64,000 nt of DNA from Streptomyces sp. NBC_00878 (GCF_026341515.1 NZ_JAPEOK010000001.1:2356001-2420000); one strand, 5' to 3'; shown: positions 22,422-33,508, counted from the stretch's first letter. Numbers and translations: made by a program. The notes: generated by a model from the letters alone, not told the origin.

Positions 22422-22469
22422 CGGGTGGGCGTAAACGCTTGCGTAAACGTTTACGCCCACCCGTCACCC
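22416..22469. terminator. Perfect 22-bp inverted repeat, probable bidirectional terminator
   Basis: Arms 22416-22437 and 22448-22469 pair without a mismatch across a 10-base loop; the left arm includes the treZ stop. It separates convergent treZ and the kinase-like gene. It also contains a palindrome CGTAAACGTTTACG (22442-22455) like LacI-family operators, noted separately. Confidence 0.85.
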
Positions 22470-22493
22470 CCGGCCCACCGTCCACCCGCCGTC

Positions 22494-23423
22494 CTACAGC
22501 GGCTCGTCCGTCTCGTCCCGTAGTTCCGTGACCCGTTCCAGCAGGATCGCCTCCCAGGAGCGCCGGAGTTGGGAACGGAGCAGCGGCAAGAGGCTGTTGT
22601 CGTGGTGCTGGAGGCGGTCGGCGAGGCGCGTCAGGGTGTCACAGCGGGCCAGCCACAGGCCGCGCAGACAGGGGCGGGCGCCGTAGCCGGCGAGGGTGGC
22701 CGCGCGGACGGCCGCGGGGGCGCCGACGGCGAGGGCGAGGCCCGCGATGTCCTCGGCGGGGTCACCGATCACGGCGTCGGTCCAGTCGAGGACTCCGCGT
22801 ACCCGCCCGTCGGCGCTGACCACGAGGTGCTCGCCCTTGAGGTCGTGGTGGACGAGGAAGGCGGTGCCGGGCTGCGCGGCGAGCTGGACGGCCGCGGGCG
22901 CGGTCAGCTGGTGGAGCCGGACGGGGTCGAACTCGTCGTCGGCGGCGAGCCGTTCGGCGGCCCGCTCGGCGGCGGTCCGGAGCGATTCGAGGGACCGGGG
23001 CGCGGCCCGGGGTACGCCGAGGACCTCGGCCTGGCGCACCGGCACCTCGCGCAGTCCCGTGAGCAGTCCCGCCAGGTCGGCCTCGCCCACGGCGGAGACG
23101 TCCTGCCGCTCGCCGGAGCCGCCCGGGATCAGCGTGTCGAGCGTGTACGCCAGACCGCTCGCCCACTCGCCGTGCGCGATGCTCACCGGGACGGCGACCC
23201 CGATGTGGGGGCGCACCAGGTCGCGCAGCCGCAGTTCGCGCCGCTGCCGCTGGGAGGCCTCACGGTCCGGGGCGAGTCGCAGTACGTGGCGTGTGCCCAC
23301 GAACCACGTCGAGTGCTCGCCGCCGTCGGCGACGGGCGTGATCCGGGGCCCGTCGCTGTCCGGGAGCAGGGAACGGACAAGACGTCGCACGGTGTCCGCG
23401 GTGGGTGTCGCTGCCTGGGTCAT
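22494..23423 (-). CDS. APH-family phosphotransferase
   Basis: 309 aa. Kinase-like fold: GGEHSTWFVGTRHVLRLAPD in the N-lobe, catalytic HHDLKGEHLVV (Asn of the usual HxDxxxxN replaced by His) and metal site VLDWTDAVIGDPAEDIAG. The His in place of Asn occurs in several homologues, so activity is plausible. Follows the M24 aminopeptidase gene after 45 bases on the same strand and is likely in its operon. Substrate unknown. Confidence 0.85.
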   Translation of the reverse strand: MTQAATPTADTVRRLVRSLLPDSDGPRITPVADGGEHSTWFVGTRHVLRLAPDREASQRQRRELRLRDLVRPHIGVAVPVSIAHGEWASGLAYTLDTLIPGGSGERQDVSAVGEADLAGLLTGLREVPVRQAEVLGVPRAAPRSLESLRTAAERAAERLAADDEFDPVRLHQLTAPAAVQLAAQPGTAFLVHHDLKGEHLVVSADGRVRGVLDWTDAVIGDPAEDIAGLALAVGAPAAVRAATLAGYGARPCLRGLWLARCDTLTRLADRLQHHDNSLLPLLRSQLRRSWEAILLERVTELRDETDEPL

Positions 23424-23468
23424 GGTCGCGCCGTCTGCCGTTCGGGTCCGGGGTCTCCTGAGGGGTGG

Positions 23469-24626
23469 TCAGTGCACGACGGCCATCTCTCGGGAGGTGT
23501 TGTTGAGGCGGCGTCCGCCGTCCTCGGTGACCGTCACGATGTCCTCTATGCGTACGCCGAAACGGCCCGGCAGATAGATTCCGGGCTCTACGGAGAAGCA
23601 CATCCCGGGCACGAGCGGCTGTTCCTCGCCCTCGATCATGTAGGGCGGCTCGTGAGTGGTGACGCCGATGCCGTGCCCGGTGCGATGGATGAAGCGGTCG
23701 CCGTACCCGGCCTCGGTGATGTGCGCGCGGGCCACCCGGTCGACGTCCTGACAGGCGATACCGGGCCGGACGGCCTGGACCGCCGCCTCCTGGGCCTCGC
23801 GGACGACGTCGTGGACCCGTAGTTCCTCGGCACTCGGCTCGCCGACGTGCACCGTACGGGAGGTGTCGGAGCCGTAGCCGTGCCTCAGTCCGCCGAAGTC
23901 GAGGACGATCGTGTCGCCGTGCTCGATGACGCGTTCGCCCGCCTCGTGGTGCGGGCTGGCGCCGTTCGGCCCCGAGCCGACGACCGTGAAATCGACCTGG
24001 GAGTGCCCGAACCGCCGCAGCAGGTCGGCGAGGTCGCCGGCGATCTCCGACTCGCGGCGACCGGCGAAGGACACCTTGAGGATCTCCTCGTACGTCGCGT
24101 CCGCGGCCTCTCCCGCCGCCGCCAGCCGCTCCAGTTCCGCCGCGTCCTTGACGGCCCGAAGCATCGGCAGTCCCTCGGTGAGGGAGACGTACGAGGTGCC
24201 GGGCAGCGCCTTCTGGAGGCCCAGCAGATGCAACGCCCAGGCGTTGTCGCTGACCCCGATGGGGGCACTTCCCACGCCGTTGAGGCTGTGAGGGAGGCCT
24301 GAAGTGTCGAGGAGCGGGGCCGTCGTCGCGTACGGGTCCTTGCCGTCGGTCCAGTCGCGAAGGGTCAGCGCGGGCGCGCCCGCCGCCTTCTCGGCGTCCG
24401 GGGCCTCCAGGGTGGGCACGACGAGTACGGGGTCCTGTCCGGCGGCGAGCACCAGCAGGGTGAGCCGCTCGGTGGCCGCGGGCGGCGCGTAGCCGGTGAG
24501 CCATACGAGGTCGGGTCCGGGCGCGATCAGTACCCCGGCCAGCCCCGCGTCGGCGGCGGCCCGCGCGGCGCGCTCCATCCGGGCCCGGTAGTCGTCGGCG
24601 GTGAAGGGCGCGGGCGTGGCGGTCAT
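23469..24626 (-). CDS. M24 family Xaa-Pro aminopeptidase
   Basis: 385 aa cytoplasmic metallopeptidase that removes N-terminal residues before proline. N-terminal creatinase-like domain (~1-150) and C-terminal pita-bread domain. Metal ligands are visible: D in VLDFGG, D in GSDTSRT, H in RTGHGIG, E in SVEPGIY and E in RIEDIVTV, plus the substrate-binding His in THEPPYM. ATG 24626. Confidence 0.93.
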   Translation of the reverse strand: MTATPAPFTADDYRARMERAARAAADAGLAGVLIAPGPDLVWLTGYAPPAATERLTLLVLAAGQDPVLVVPTLEAPDAEKAAGAPALTLRDWTDGKDPYATTAPLLDTSGLPHSLNGVGSAPIGVSDNAWALHLLGLQKALPGTSYVSLTEGLPMLRAVKDAAELERLAAAGEAADATYEEILKVSFAGRRESEIAGDLADLLRRFGHSQVDFTVVGSGPNGASPHHEAGERVIEHGDTIVLDFGGLRHGYGSDTSRTVHVGEPSAEELRVHDVVREAQEAAVQAVRPGIACQDVDRVARAHITEAGYGDRFIHRTGHGIGVTTHEPPYMIEGEEQPLVPGMCFSVEPGIYLPGRFGVRIEDIVTVTEDGGRRLNNTSREMAVVH

Positions 24627-24741
24627 CCGGGCCTCCGTGGGTCAAAAGGGGCTACGGGCAGCATCCTGCCCGGACAGCGGGGGCGGCGCGAGCCGGTCAC
24701 CGCGACTTTTCGGCCAGGCGTCGCGACATCGCGTCGCGACA

Positions 24742-25368
24742 TCAGCCCTCCAGGGCGAGGCGTGCGCCGAGGAGTAGCAGTACGCCTCCGGAGACCTGCT
24801 CCAGCCTGCGCCGCACGCCGACCCGGGACAGCACGGTCCTCATACGGCCGACGAACCAGACGTACAGGCTGTAGTAGCCGCACTCGTAGACCGCCCAGAG
24901 GGCGGCGAGGCTCAGCATGGTGGGCAGGTGCGGGGCGCCCTCCGGCACGAACTGCGGGAGGAAGGACATCGCGAAGATCGCCGCCTTGGGGTTGGCGAGG
25001 TTGATCAGCAGCCCGGTCCGGTAGGAGGCCCAGCCGCTCTTCACGACGGTGTCCTGGCCCACGCCGTCGTCCGCGGCGCCCCTGGCGCGGCGGGCCTGCC
25101 ACAGCGCCTGCACTCCGAAGACCACAAGCACGACGGCTCCCACGTAGCGCATCACGTCGTACGCCACCTCGGAGGCGGCGAGCAGTCCGGTCAGGCCGAA
25201 CGCGGCGACGGCGCCCCACACGAAGACACCGGTCTCGTTGCCCAGGACCGTGAGGAGTCCGGAGCGCCTGCTGTGCAGCGACCGCTTGATGATCAGCACG
25301 GTGCTCGGCCCGGGCGAGGCGGCGATCAGTGTGCAGGCGCCGAGGAAGGCGAGAAGGGTGCTCAACAT
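24742..25368 (-). CDS. LysE/RhtB family exporter
   Basis: 208 aa with six hydrophobic segments and the family start MLSTLLAFLGACTLIAASPGPSTVL, then GLLTVLGNETGVFVW and NLANPKAAIFAMSFLPQF. Exports amino acids or related metabolites across the membrane. Start at ATG 25368 matches the family N-terminus; a possible longer start 12 codons up adds a non-membrane extension. Confidence 0.92.
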   Translation of the reverse strand: MLSTLLAFLGACTLIAASPGPSTVLIIKRSLHSRRSGLLTVLGNETGVFVWGAVAAFGLTGLLAASEVAYDVMRYVGAVVLVVFGVQALWQARRARGAADDGVGQDTVVKSGWASYRTGLLINLANPKAAIFAMSFLPQFVPEGAPHLPTMLSLAALWAVYECGYYSLYVWFVGRMRTVLSRVGVRRRLEQVSGGVLLLLGARLALEG

Positions 25369-25412
25369 GAGGCCATCGTGGCCCGTAGGAGGGGGCGCGG
25401 CCAAGACATTTG

Positions 25413-26192
25413 TCAGGTGATGACGCCAGGGGTCACGGAAAGCTGCTGGTAGCCGCCGCTCGCGTGCCGCAGCGTGAGCGTGACCGCGGTGCCGGGGCGC
25501 GCGGCGGCGACGGCCCGAGCGAGATCGGCTGCCGAGTCGACACGGTTCCTGCCGAAGACGAGCAGGACGTCACCCCGTACGAGACCGGCGGTGTACCCGG
25601 GGCCGGGGACGTGCACGCCGACGAGGAGCGCGCCCGGGCCGTTGGCGGCGTCGACGGCCTCCACCCCCAGGGTGGGCCGGTCATCGTGCGAGCCGTTCCG
25701 CGGCGCCCCGGACGGATCCTTCGGGGAGGCGGGACTCCCCGCGCCCGGGGCCGAGTCGGAGCCGCCCGACGACGACTTGGAGCTGCCGGAGGCCTGCTTG
25801 GAGCTGCCCGAGGACGGCTTGGAGCTGCCCCAGGCCTGCTTGGATCTGTCCGAGGCCGACTCGGCACCGCCCGGTGCCTGTGCCGACCCCCGCCCCGGGC
25901 CGGACGCCCTCGGCGAGCCACCCGATTCCGTCGCCTGGTTCCGCAGGTCGGCGAGCTTGCTCAGCCCGATCACCGTGGCGCCCACGGTGCCGAGGCCGAT
26001 CCCCGACAGCACGAGGACCGCCCCGACGAACAGGCTGAACAACAGGGTCATGAGCCGTCGCCCGCGCCGCCGTGCGGCGTGCGGGCGACGGACCGTTCCG
26101 GATGTTCCGGATGTTCCGGATGTTCCGGACGGGTGGCCGTCACTCGGCCCCCGGCCCGGCATCGGCTTGGGACGCAACGCGGTCTGTTCCAT
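25413..26192 (-). CDS. Membrane-anchored PDZ domain protein with Ser-rich linker
   Basis: 259 aa. Order: short cytoplasmic start with a TSG triplet repeat (encoded by 9-bp units near 26098-26130), one membrane span (LMTLLFSLFVGAVLVLSGIG), a Ser/Lys/Gly linker of repeated SSK motifs (~residues 95-150), and a C-terminal PDZ domain (GVHVPGPGYTAGLVRGDVLLVF...SAADLARAV). Likely surface-exposed; PDZ may bind C-terminal peptides of exported proteins. No protease domain is present, unlike HtrA/DegP. Confidence 0.8.
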   Translation of the reverse strand: MEQTALRPKPMPGRGPSDGHPSGTSGTSGTSGTVRRPHAARRRGRRLMTLLFSLFVGAVLVLSGIGLGTVGATVIGLSKLADLRNQATESGGSPRASGPGRGSAQAPGGAESASDRSKQAWGSSKPSSGSSKQASGSSKSSSGGSDSAPGAGSPASPKDPSGAPRNGSHDDRPTLGVEAVDAANGPGALLVGVHVPGPGYTAGLVRGDVLLVFGRNRVDSAADLARAVAAARPGTAVTLTLRHASGGYQQLSVTPGVIT

Positions 26193-26296
26193 GGATCGCC
26201 TCCGGCCAGAGCTCTACCCTCCGCAGCGGCGCCCGACGATCCTCGAACGGGTGATGCGTTTCCTTCCCGCTCGACGGGCCCGTCCGACCCTGTCTG

Positions 26297-28839
<2,543 letters not shown>

Positions 28840-29520
28840 ATGGCTGGCAACGTCATGCCGGAGGGGTACTACAGCGCGGAGGCGAGGGCGATCCTGCGGC
28901 TGTCCTCGAAGAGCCACTGGGACCTGCCGGTCCGCCTCGGCCACGGCTCGTCCTCCACCGTGCACTTCCTCGTCTCGCATCCCACTCCGCCCACCTTCGA
29001 CGGGCCCGAGGACCGCAACGGACGCCGCAACCACGACGAGATCCGGCTGTGGGCCGACTACATCGGCGGGCGGCGTCGTGGTGCGTACCTGTACGACGAC
29101 CGGGGTGTACGGGGTGGGCTGCGGCCCGGGGCCCGGTTCGTGATCGCGGGTGACCTGAACGCGGATCCGTTCGACGGGGACAGTTACGACAACGCGGTGC
29201 GGCAGTTGCTCGACCACCCGGCTGTGCGGGAGCCTGCCGTGCCGCCATCCTCTCGCGGAGGCGTGGAGGCGTCCCGGCTTCAGGGGGGTGCCAATGCCTC
29301 GCATGTCGGGAACCCGGCGTACGACACGGCGGACTTCGGTGACACCGCGCCGGGCAATCTCCGGGTCGACCATGTCATTCCGTCCCGGAGGCTGATCCCT
29401 GCGGGCAACGGTGTCTTCTGGCCGACGCCCGAGGATCCGTTGTACCGGCTTGTCGGCAACGGGACGGTGGTGCCGACGTCGGACCATCGGATGGTGTGGC
29501 AGGACGTGCGGCTGGGCTGA
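28840..29520 (+). pseudogene. C-terminal half of an endonuclease/exonuclease/phosphatase family protein
   Basis: 226 codons matching the second half of Streptomyces secreted endonuclease/exonuclease/phosphatase proteins: HFLVSHPTPPTFDGPEDRNG, FVIAGDLNADPFDGDSYDN, LQGGANASHVGNPAYDTADF and the terminal TSDHRMVWQDV, which supply the catalytic His and Asp. The first half, with the signal peptide and the metal-binding Asn/Glu, is absent upstream, so the product should be inactive. An ATG at 28840 is in frame but has no ribosome binding site. Confidence 0.75.
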
Positions 29521-29577
29521 GCCGGGCCTTTCGCCCCCGCCGGGCCTTTTTCGCCCCCGCCGCCCCTACCCTCCCCC
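29521..29577 (+). other. Left chromosomal flank with duplicated GCCGGGCCTTT...CGCCCCC unit
   Basis: Two adjacent ~20-bp copies directly after the pseudogene stop; GC-rich, probably remnants of its terminator. Outside the integrated element. Confidence 0.5.
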
Positions 29578-29612
29578 ACTCTCGGCTTGGAGACGCAGTC
29601 AAAGGGGAACCT
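29563..29612. other. attL, left attachment site
   Basis: Chromosomal half CCCCCACTCTCGGC, then TT (29587-29588), then element half 29589-29612. The element half pairs imperfectly with 38130-38153, as the two arms of one attP would. Joined to the right flank (CGCTCGAGCGGGGGG) the outer half makes a continuous Streptomyces intergenic sequence. Confidence 0.75.
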
Positions 29613-29710
29613 AGCTGTGACCAGCGGAAACGGCTGCTTCCGGGCACTCCATGGGGCCAGAAACCGTGACCGGACCGTGACTGTTCGGCGTGATCAACGC
29701 AGGCAACAAG

Positions 29711-29751
29711 ACGCCCCCAACTAGCCGCGCGCGCAGCGTAGTTGGGGGCGT
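29711..29751. terminator. 13-bp stem-loop terminator at left end of element
   Basis: Perfect arms 29711-29723 and 29739-29751 with a 15-base CG-rich loop. Closes the minus-strand micro-operon that ends at 29844 and insulates the element from the chromosome. Confidence 0.8.
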
Positions 29752-29843
29752 TGCCCGTACCTGACTGGGGGATCGGTACGGGGGTCATGCGTGCTGCCCT
29801 TGCCCCTCGCAGGGCCCCGGAGCGGCAGCCTTCGGGGGTGGTG

Positions 29844-30116
29844 CTAGGCGCCCTGGGCGTCGAGTTCCCGGTACGGGTTGCCTTCGGCGGGCGTGACGCG
29901 CCAGAAGGTTTCCACCATGGCCTTGAACTGACGATGCGTCGGATTCAGGCCCGTGTGTTTCAACGCCCAGACCTCAACAGGCAACCGCTCATTGTCAGTT
30001 GGCTGCGCTTGGGCACCGCATGTGATGCACTCGGCGGAGTAGATGCCCTGCGGGGCGCCCTCGCCGGTTTCCGCCCCGAGTGTCCACTCAGCGGCCCTGA
30101 TGATCGAACGGGTCAC
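29844..30116 (-). CDS. Small hypothetical protein with CxxC (DUF7848-like)
   Basis: 90 aa, GTG 30116 overlapping the upstream stop in GTGA. Contains CITCGAQAQP (possible half of a zinc site) and HRQFKAMVETFWRVTP. It resembles the small DUF7848-type proteins frequent in Streptomyces mobile elements; that label is from memory and tentative. Last gene of a three-gene coupled operon transcribed divergently from the XRE regulator. Confidence 0.65.
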   Translation of the reverse strand: MTRSIIRAAEWTLGAETGEGAPQGIYSAECITCGAQAQPTDNERLPVEVWALKHTGLNPTHRQFKAMVETFWRVTPAEGNPYRELDAQGA

Positions 30117-30322
30117 AGTTCCCCCCTGCTACGGCGGTTTACGTCGGCCAGCAGAGCGCGGAGCCTGTTCGCGCGCTCGTCACTGCCCTTGTGGCGCGGG
30201 CACGCGCACGGCGGGTATCCGCTGGAGAGATCCGGCACGTTCGACGGCGTCACGGTGTGCTCAGCGCGTACGAGGGTCCGGGCACCTGTCTGGGGGTCGA
30301 TCCGGTACACAGCGATGGTCAT
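30113..30322 (-). CDS. Small hypothetical protein, middle gene of element micro-operon
   Basis: 69 aa (MTIAVYRIDPQTGARTLVRA...CACPRHKGSDERANRLRALL). A CxCxxH cluster is seen; the rest is charged and helical at the C-terminus. ATG 30322 overlaps the upstream stop (TGATG). Not recognised. Tight coupling to both neighbours argues that the three proteins are made together. Confidence 0.6.
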   Translation of the reverse strand: MTIAVYRIDPQTGARTLVRAEHTVTPSNVPDLSSGYPPCACPRHKGSDERANRLRALLADVNRRSRGEL

Positions 30323-30630
30323 CACTGGGCATTCCCCCAAGGGGCGCCCTGGGCGCCTGTCCGGGCAGTCCTGGGCGCTTCGCCCAGCGCTGCCACATAG
30401 GGGCGGACGAGTGCGCCCGTGTGTTCCCACGGTGCGCACGGTTGCACAGGTGGGGTGTGCCGTTCCCTGCGCGTCCTGCGCGCCACGACGAGCCGCGCGC
30501 CGTGGACGTCCGGGGAGAACCGGTCACGGGGAGCTGCGGGCGGCGTAGCCGGTCGGCTGTGCCTGCCTGGGCTGCGCGGTCCGAACAGGGCCGCTCTCAC
30601 CCATTCGAGTGCGTGTGATAGGTAGTTCAT
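30322..30630 (-). CDS. Small hypothetical protein, first gene of element micro-operon
   Basis: 102 aa (MNYLSHALEWVRAALFG at the start, LVRPYVAALGEA near the end). It resembles a family of small Streptomyces proteins that end in an LVRPY-type motif and accompany mobile-element regulators. ATG 30630 with GAGGAGCAGG upstream. Unknown function; its promoter faces that of the XRE regulator. Confidence 0.6.
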   Translation of the reverse strand: MNYLSHALEWVRAALFGPRSPGRHSRPATPPAAPRDRFSPDVHGARLVVARRTRRERHTPPVQPCAPWEHTGALVRPYVAALGEAPRTARTGAQGAPWGNAQ

Positions 30631-30732
30631 TGGCTGCCTGCTCCTCAGGTGGTCCATGCCCCCGGACCGGTCGCACGGTTGCGGGGGTCTTGCGTCTGTC
30701 CACTCAACTGATTTGGTGAGCCGGTTGGGGAG

Positions 30733-30758
30733 TTGACCTGTGTTGACTAGGTGTTGAC
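30733..30758. promoter_or_regulatory. Three TTGAC repeats on one helix face
   Basis: TTGAC at 30733, 30743 and 30754, spaced 10 and 11 bp, in the 182-bp gap between the divergent micro-operon and XRE regulator. Helical spacing suggests cooperative binding by the regulator, or overlapping -35 boxes. Confidence 0.55.
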
Positions 30759-30812
30759 GGATACGCTGGACGCGAGGAACGCCGAGTCAACACCCCTGCC
30801 CAGGGAACGCCG

Positions 30813-32009
30813 ATGGATGATTTCCGCCAACGCGTGCGCGAGCTACTCGCGGAACGCAGTTTGAGCATGCGCGCTGCTGCGAAAGCCGCGCGTTACGACA
30901 TCGCTTACCTAAGCCGAGTACTGAACGGAAAGCAGTCGCCATCCGTTCAACTGGCTAAAGCCCTGGACGATTTACTAGGCGCCAAAGGTGAACTGGTCAC
31001 TCTAGCGAGTGGAAACCCGCTCGACACTCCTGCCGTCGAAACGGTCAACCGGGCCAGCATTACCGATTTCCTGCCGGATAACGACCCGTTGGCGCCATTG
31101 AAAGTCAGGCACGGGCGGCGCATTGGCGCGGGTGATGTGACCGACCTAGCCGGGCGCGTTCACGGGCTGCGCCTCGCCGATGACGTTCTAGCCGGTGGCG
31201 ACCTTATCCGCCCCGCAAAGAGAGAGCTGAAATCTGCCGTAAAGCTGTACCGCGAGGGAAGCCACACGGAGGAAATCGGGCGCGCACTGCTCTCCCAGAT
31301 TGGCGAATTGGCGCAGATCGCGGGATGGATTGCCAGTGATGCGGGGCTCCATGAGGAAGCGGAACGCATTTACAGACTGGGCATAAGTGCTGCCCAACAG
31401 GCAGGAGATAGAGCCCTAGTTGGCCATCTGGCCGGATCACTTGCCTACCAATACAGCAATACGGGCCATACAGGGGACGGCGTTCTACTCGCCCAGGCAG
31501 CCCTAGAAACGGCAGGCAAGGATGCGCCCAGGAAAGCGCGGGCGCTCTATCTTGACCGTGTCGCCTGGGCGCACACAAAGGCCAATGAGGCACAGCCTGC
31601 AATGCGTGCCCTGAGTGAGGCGTCCGCAGCCCTTGCCGAAGATAGCGAGGCGACAGGATCGCCCCAGTATCTCTATTGGGTCAATGCAGGCGAGTTGGAC
31701 GTCATGGAATCGCGCGTCTATACGGAGCTGAAACGCCCCCTGCGCGCGGTGCCGTTGTTGCGGGAAGTCCTAGCCCAATACGACGCTACGCACACGAGAG
31801 AGCTTGCTCTGTACCTCTCGTGGCTTGCCGTAGCTCTGGCAGACGCCAATGAGCCTGAGGAAGCGGCAGCAACGGCAAAGCGCGTCATCAGCCTTTCCGC
31901 AGACGTCGCGAGCGAGCGCACGGCGGAGCGCGTAAAGGTAGTTCTACACAGGCTTGAGGAATACCGCGACGTCCCAGAAGTGCGTGAAATCCTAGACGAC
32001 GCAGCCTAG
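30813..32009 (+). CDS. XRE-family regulator with TPR-like C-terminal domain; TTA codon
   Basis: 398 aa. N-terminal helix-turn-helix (residues ~1-60: SMRAAAKAARYDIAYLSRVLNGKQSP) and a long all-helical C-terminal part with TPR-like repeats (AERIYRLGISAAQQAGDRAL, LVGHLAGSLAYQYSNTGH, ALYLDRVAWAHTKANEAQ). Likely the switch regulator of the integrated element, perhaps sensing a peptide through the TPR domain. Codon 54 is TTA (30972-30974), the leucine codon read by the bldA tRNA in Streptomyces, so translation may depend on developmental stage. The gene runs opposite to the integrase, helicase and capsid genes. Confidence 0.88.
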   Translation: MDDFRQRVRELLAERSLSMRAAAKAARYDIAYLSRVLNGKQSPSVQLAKALDDLLGAKGELVTLASGNPLDTPAVETVNRASITDFLPDNDPLAPLKVRHGRRIGAGDVTDLAGRVHGLRLADDVLAGGDLIRPAKRELKSAVKLYREGSHTEEIGRALLSQIGELAQIAGWIASDAGLHEEAERIYRLGISAAQQAGDRALVGHLAGSLAYQYSNTGHTGDGVLLAQAALETAGKDAPRKARALYLDRVAWAHTKANEAQPAMRALSEASAALAEDSEATGSPQYLYWVNAGELDVMESRVYTELKRPLRAVPLLREVLAQYDATHTRELALYLSWLAVALADANEPEEAAATAKRVISLSADVASERTAERVKVVLHRLEEYRDVPEVREILDDAA

Positions 32010-32017
32010 AAATGCAG

Positions 32018-32068
32018 AATAGGCCCCGGTATCCGCCCCGCAGAAGCGAGGAGATACCGGGGCCTATT
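32018..32068. terminator. 16-bp perfect stem-loop between converging regulator and capsid genes
   Basis: Arms 32018-32033 and 32053-32068 are perfectly complementary with a 19-base loop. It serves both the regulator (ends 32009) and the capsid gene (ends 32084). Confidence 0.9.
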
Positions 32069-32083
32069 CATGGCCGAACAGGC

Positions 32084-33508
32084 CTAGAACGTCGGTGTCA
32101 CCAACCCCGTTCCGCCCACCTTTGCCATGGCGCCGGACGGGTACCGCTGGAATGTGTAGCCGAAGTACGCATAGGCCACGAGCAGCACGCCGAGGGATGC
32201 GGCGGCAGGCTGTTCCGCGCGAATGAACATGGGCGCGGCAGGATCTTCCCAGAGATGGCATTCATTGCGCGGCACCACGTAAATCTCATCCTCGGTGCCC
32301 CCACCGAGGTTCGTGGCAATGTTGTTGTCGATCACTACGAGAATGCCGGAAGAAAGCTTGGCACGAACCACCGGCCCGTATTCATTGGTGAGCGTCAGAC
32401 CACCGGAGTTGACCGGCATTCCGCTCGTGGACACGAACGGCCAGGTGGAGCCGACCTGTGACGAAAGCCAATTCCAGCGGCGGGAATGCATCACCGCATG
32501 CGTGGCGTACCCCATGTTCAACAGCGTGGCTTCGACAGTGGAAGCGGCACCCTGAATCTTCGGCCACAGCTCGGCAGCCGTAGGCGATGCGTCGGTATAG
32601 GCCGTGGCCGAAGCAACGTTCGTCAGACCCGTCGATGCCTGATTCAGGAGCGTCGAATCCAGCGTTGTTGCCACCCGGTTGAAAAGATCTTGCATGGTGA
32701 CGTCATCGATACCGGAGCCCCGCTCGATTGCCTGCCGAGAAACCGTCTGCTGGCCGGCCGCAGTCTGCACGGGAATCGAAAGCGGCGTGTCGTCCATGTC
32801 CTGTTCCGAAACCGCTGTGTTCTGTGATGTCTGGATTGCTGCGCTCGACGACGTGGTGATGCGGGAAAGCTCGATGGTCATACCCTGCGCGGGCAGCGGG
32901 TGAAGATTGCAGGCAGCGTCCGCGAACGGCCGTAGAGAGGTCGTGGCGGGGGCAAACTGTTCGGTCAGGTACTGCGGAACGGTAAGACCCGTGAACGCGC
33001 CCGTACCGACCGCACGGCTCAGGTACTGCCCGCGTTCGGTCTGCTCTTCCGCCATGTGCCGGGCGAGGCGTTCTTGCGCCCCAGGATCACCGAAGAGGAA
33101 CTGTCGAGAAATGTCACTCAGAAATGCTCGGCCGTTCGGGTCGTGGTCGGGCCGGTAGGTGCGCTCTTCCCGCCCGACACGCATTATCTGGTCATAGGCG
33201 AGCCTGCGCACGTTCGTGGGCGTGATCTGATTCGCCCTCTTGCCATACTCGATCTCTTCGATTTGCACGGCACGCAGCTGTTCAAGGTCGCGCCCAGCGT
33301 TACGGGCCTCGATCACCGAGGCATCTTTCGCTTCCATCAAACGCGTGACTTCCCGGTCCTCCTCCTGTGTGAGGTCGGAGCGGCCAGCACGCTGCGCGGA
33401 GTCGAGAATGGCATTGATCTGCTGCTGTGCAATGTCCTTGCTGCGACGCGCATTATCGCGCGCTGTTTCGACCTGGCTAATTCGGTCGGCAAGTGTGCGC
33501 GTAGTCAT
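32084..33508 (-). CDS. HK97-fold phage major capsid protein
   Basis: 474 aa. Residues ~1-105 are a charged coiled coil (ADRISQVETARDNARRSKD, EEDREVTRLMEAKDASVIEA) of the kind that serves as scaffold (delta domain) in HK97 capsids; after a linker the capsid core begins (GAFTGLTVPQYLTEQFAPATTSL) with the A-domain and terminal strands (SSGILVVIDNNIATN, LLVAYAYFGYTFQRYPSGAM). Normally cut by a prohead protease; none is encoded nearby. ATG 33508 follows GGGGG. No portal or terminase gene accompanies it, which is very unusual for a capsid gene. Confidence 0.9.
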   Translation of the reverse strand: MTTRTLADRISQVETARDNARRSKDIAQQQINAILDSAQRAGRSDLTQEEDREVTRLMEAKDASVIEARNAGRDLEQLRAVQIEEIEYGKRANQITPTNVRRLAYDQIMRVGREERTYRPDHDPNGRAFLSDISRQFLFGDPGAQERLARHMAEEQTERGQYLSRAVGTGAFTGLTVPQYLTEQFAPATTSLRPFADAACNLHPLPAQGMTIELSRITTSSSAAIQTSQNTAVSEQDMDDTPLSIPVQTAAGQQTVSRQAIERGSGIDDVTMQDLFNRVATTLDSTLLNQASTGLTNVASATAYTDASPTAAELWPKIQGAASTVEATLLNMGYATHAVMHSRRWNWLSSQVGSTWPFVSTSGMPVNSGGLTLTNEYGPVVRAKLSSGILVVIDNNIATNLGGGTEDEIYVVPRNECHLWEDPAAPMFIRAEQPAAASLGVLLVAYAYFGYTFQRYPSGAMAKVGGTGLVTPTF

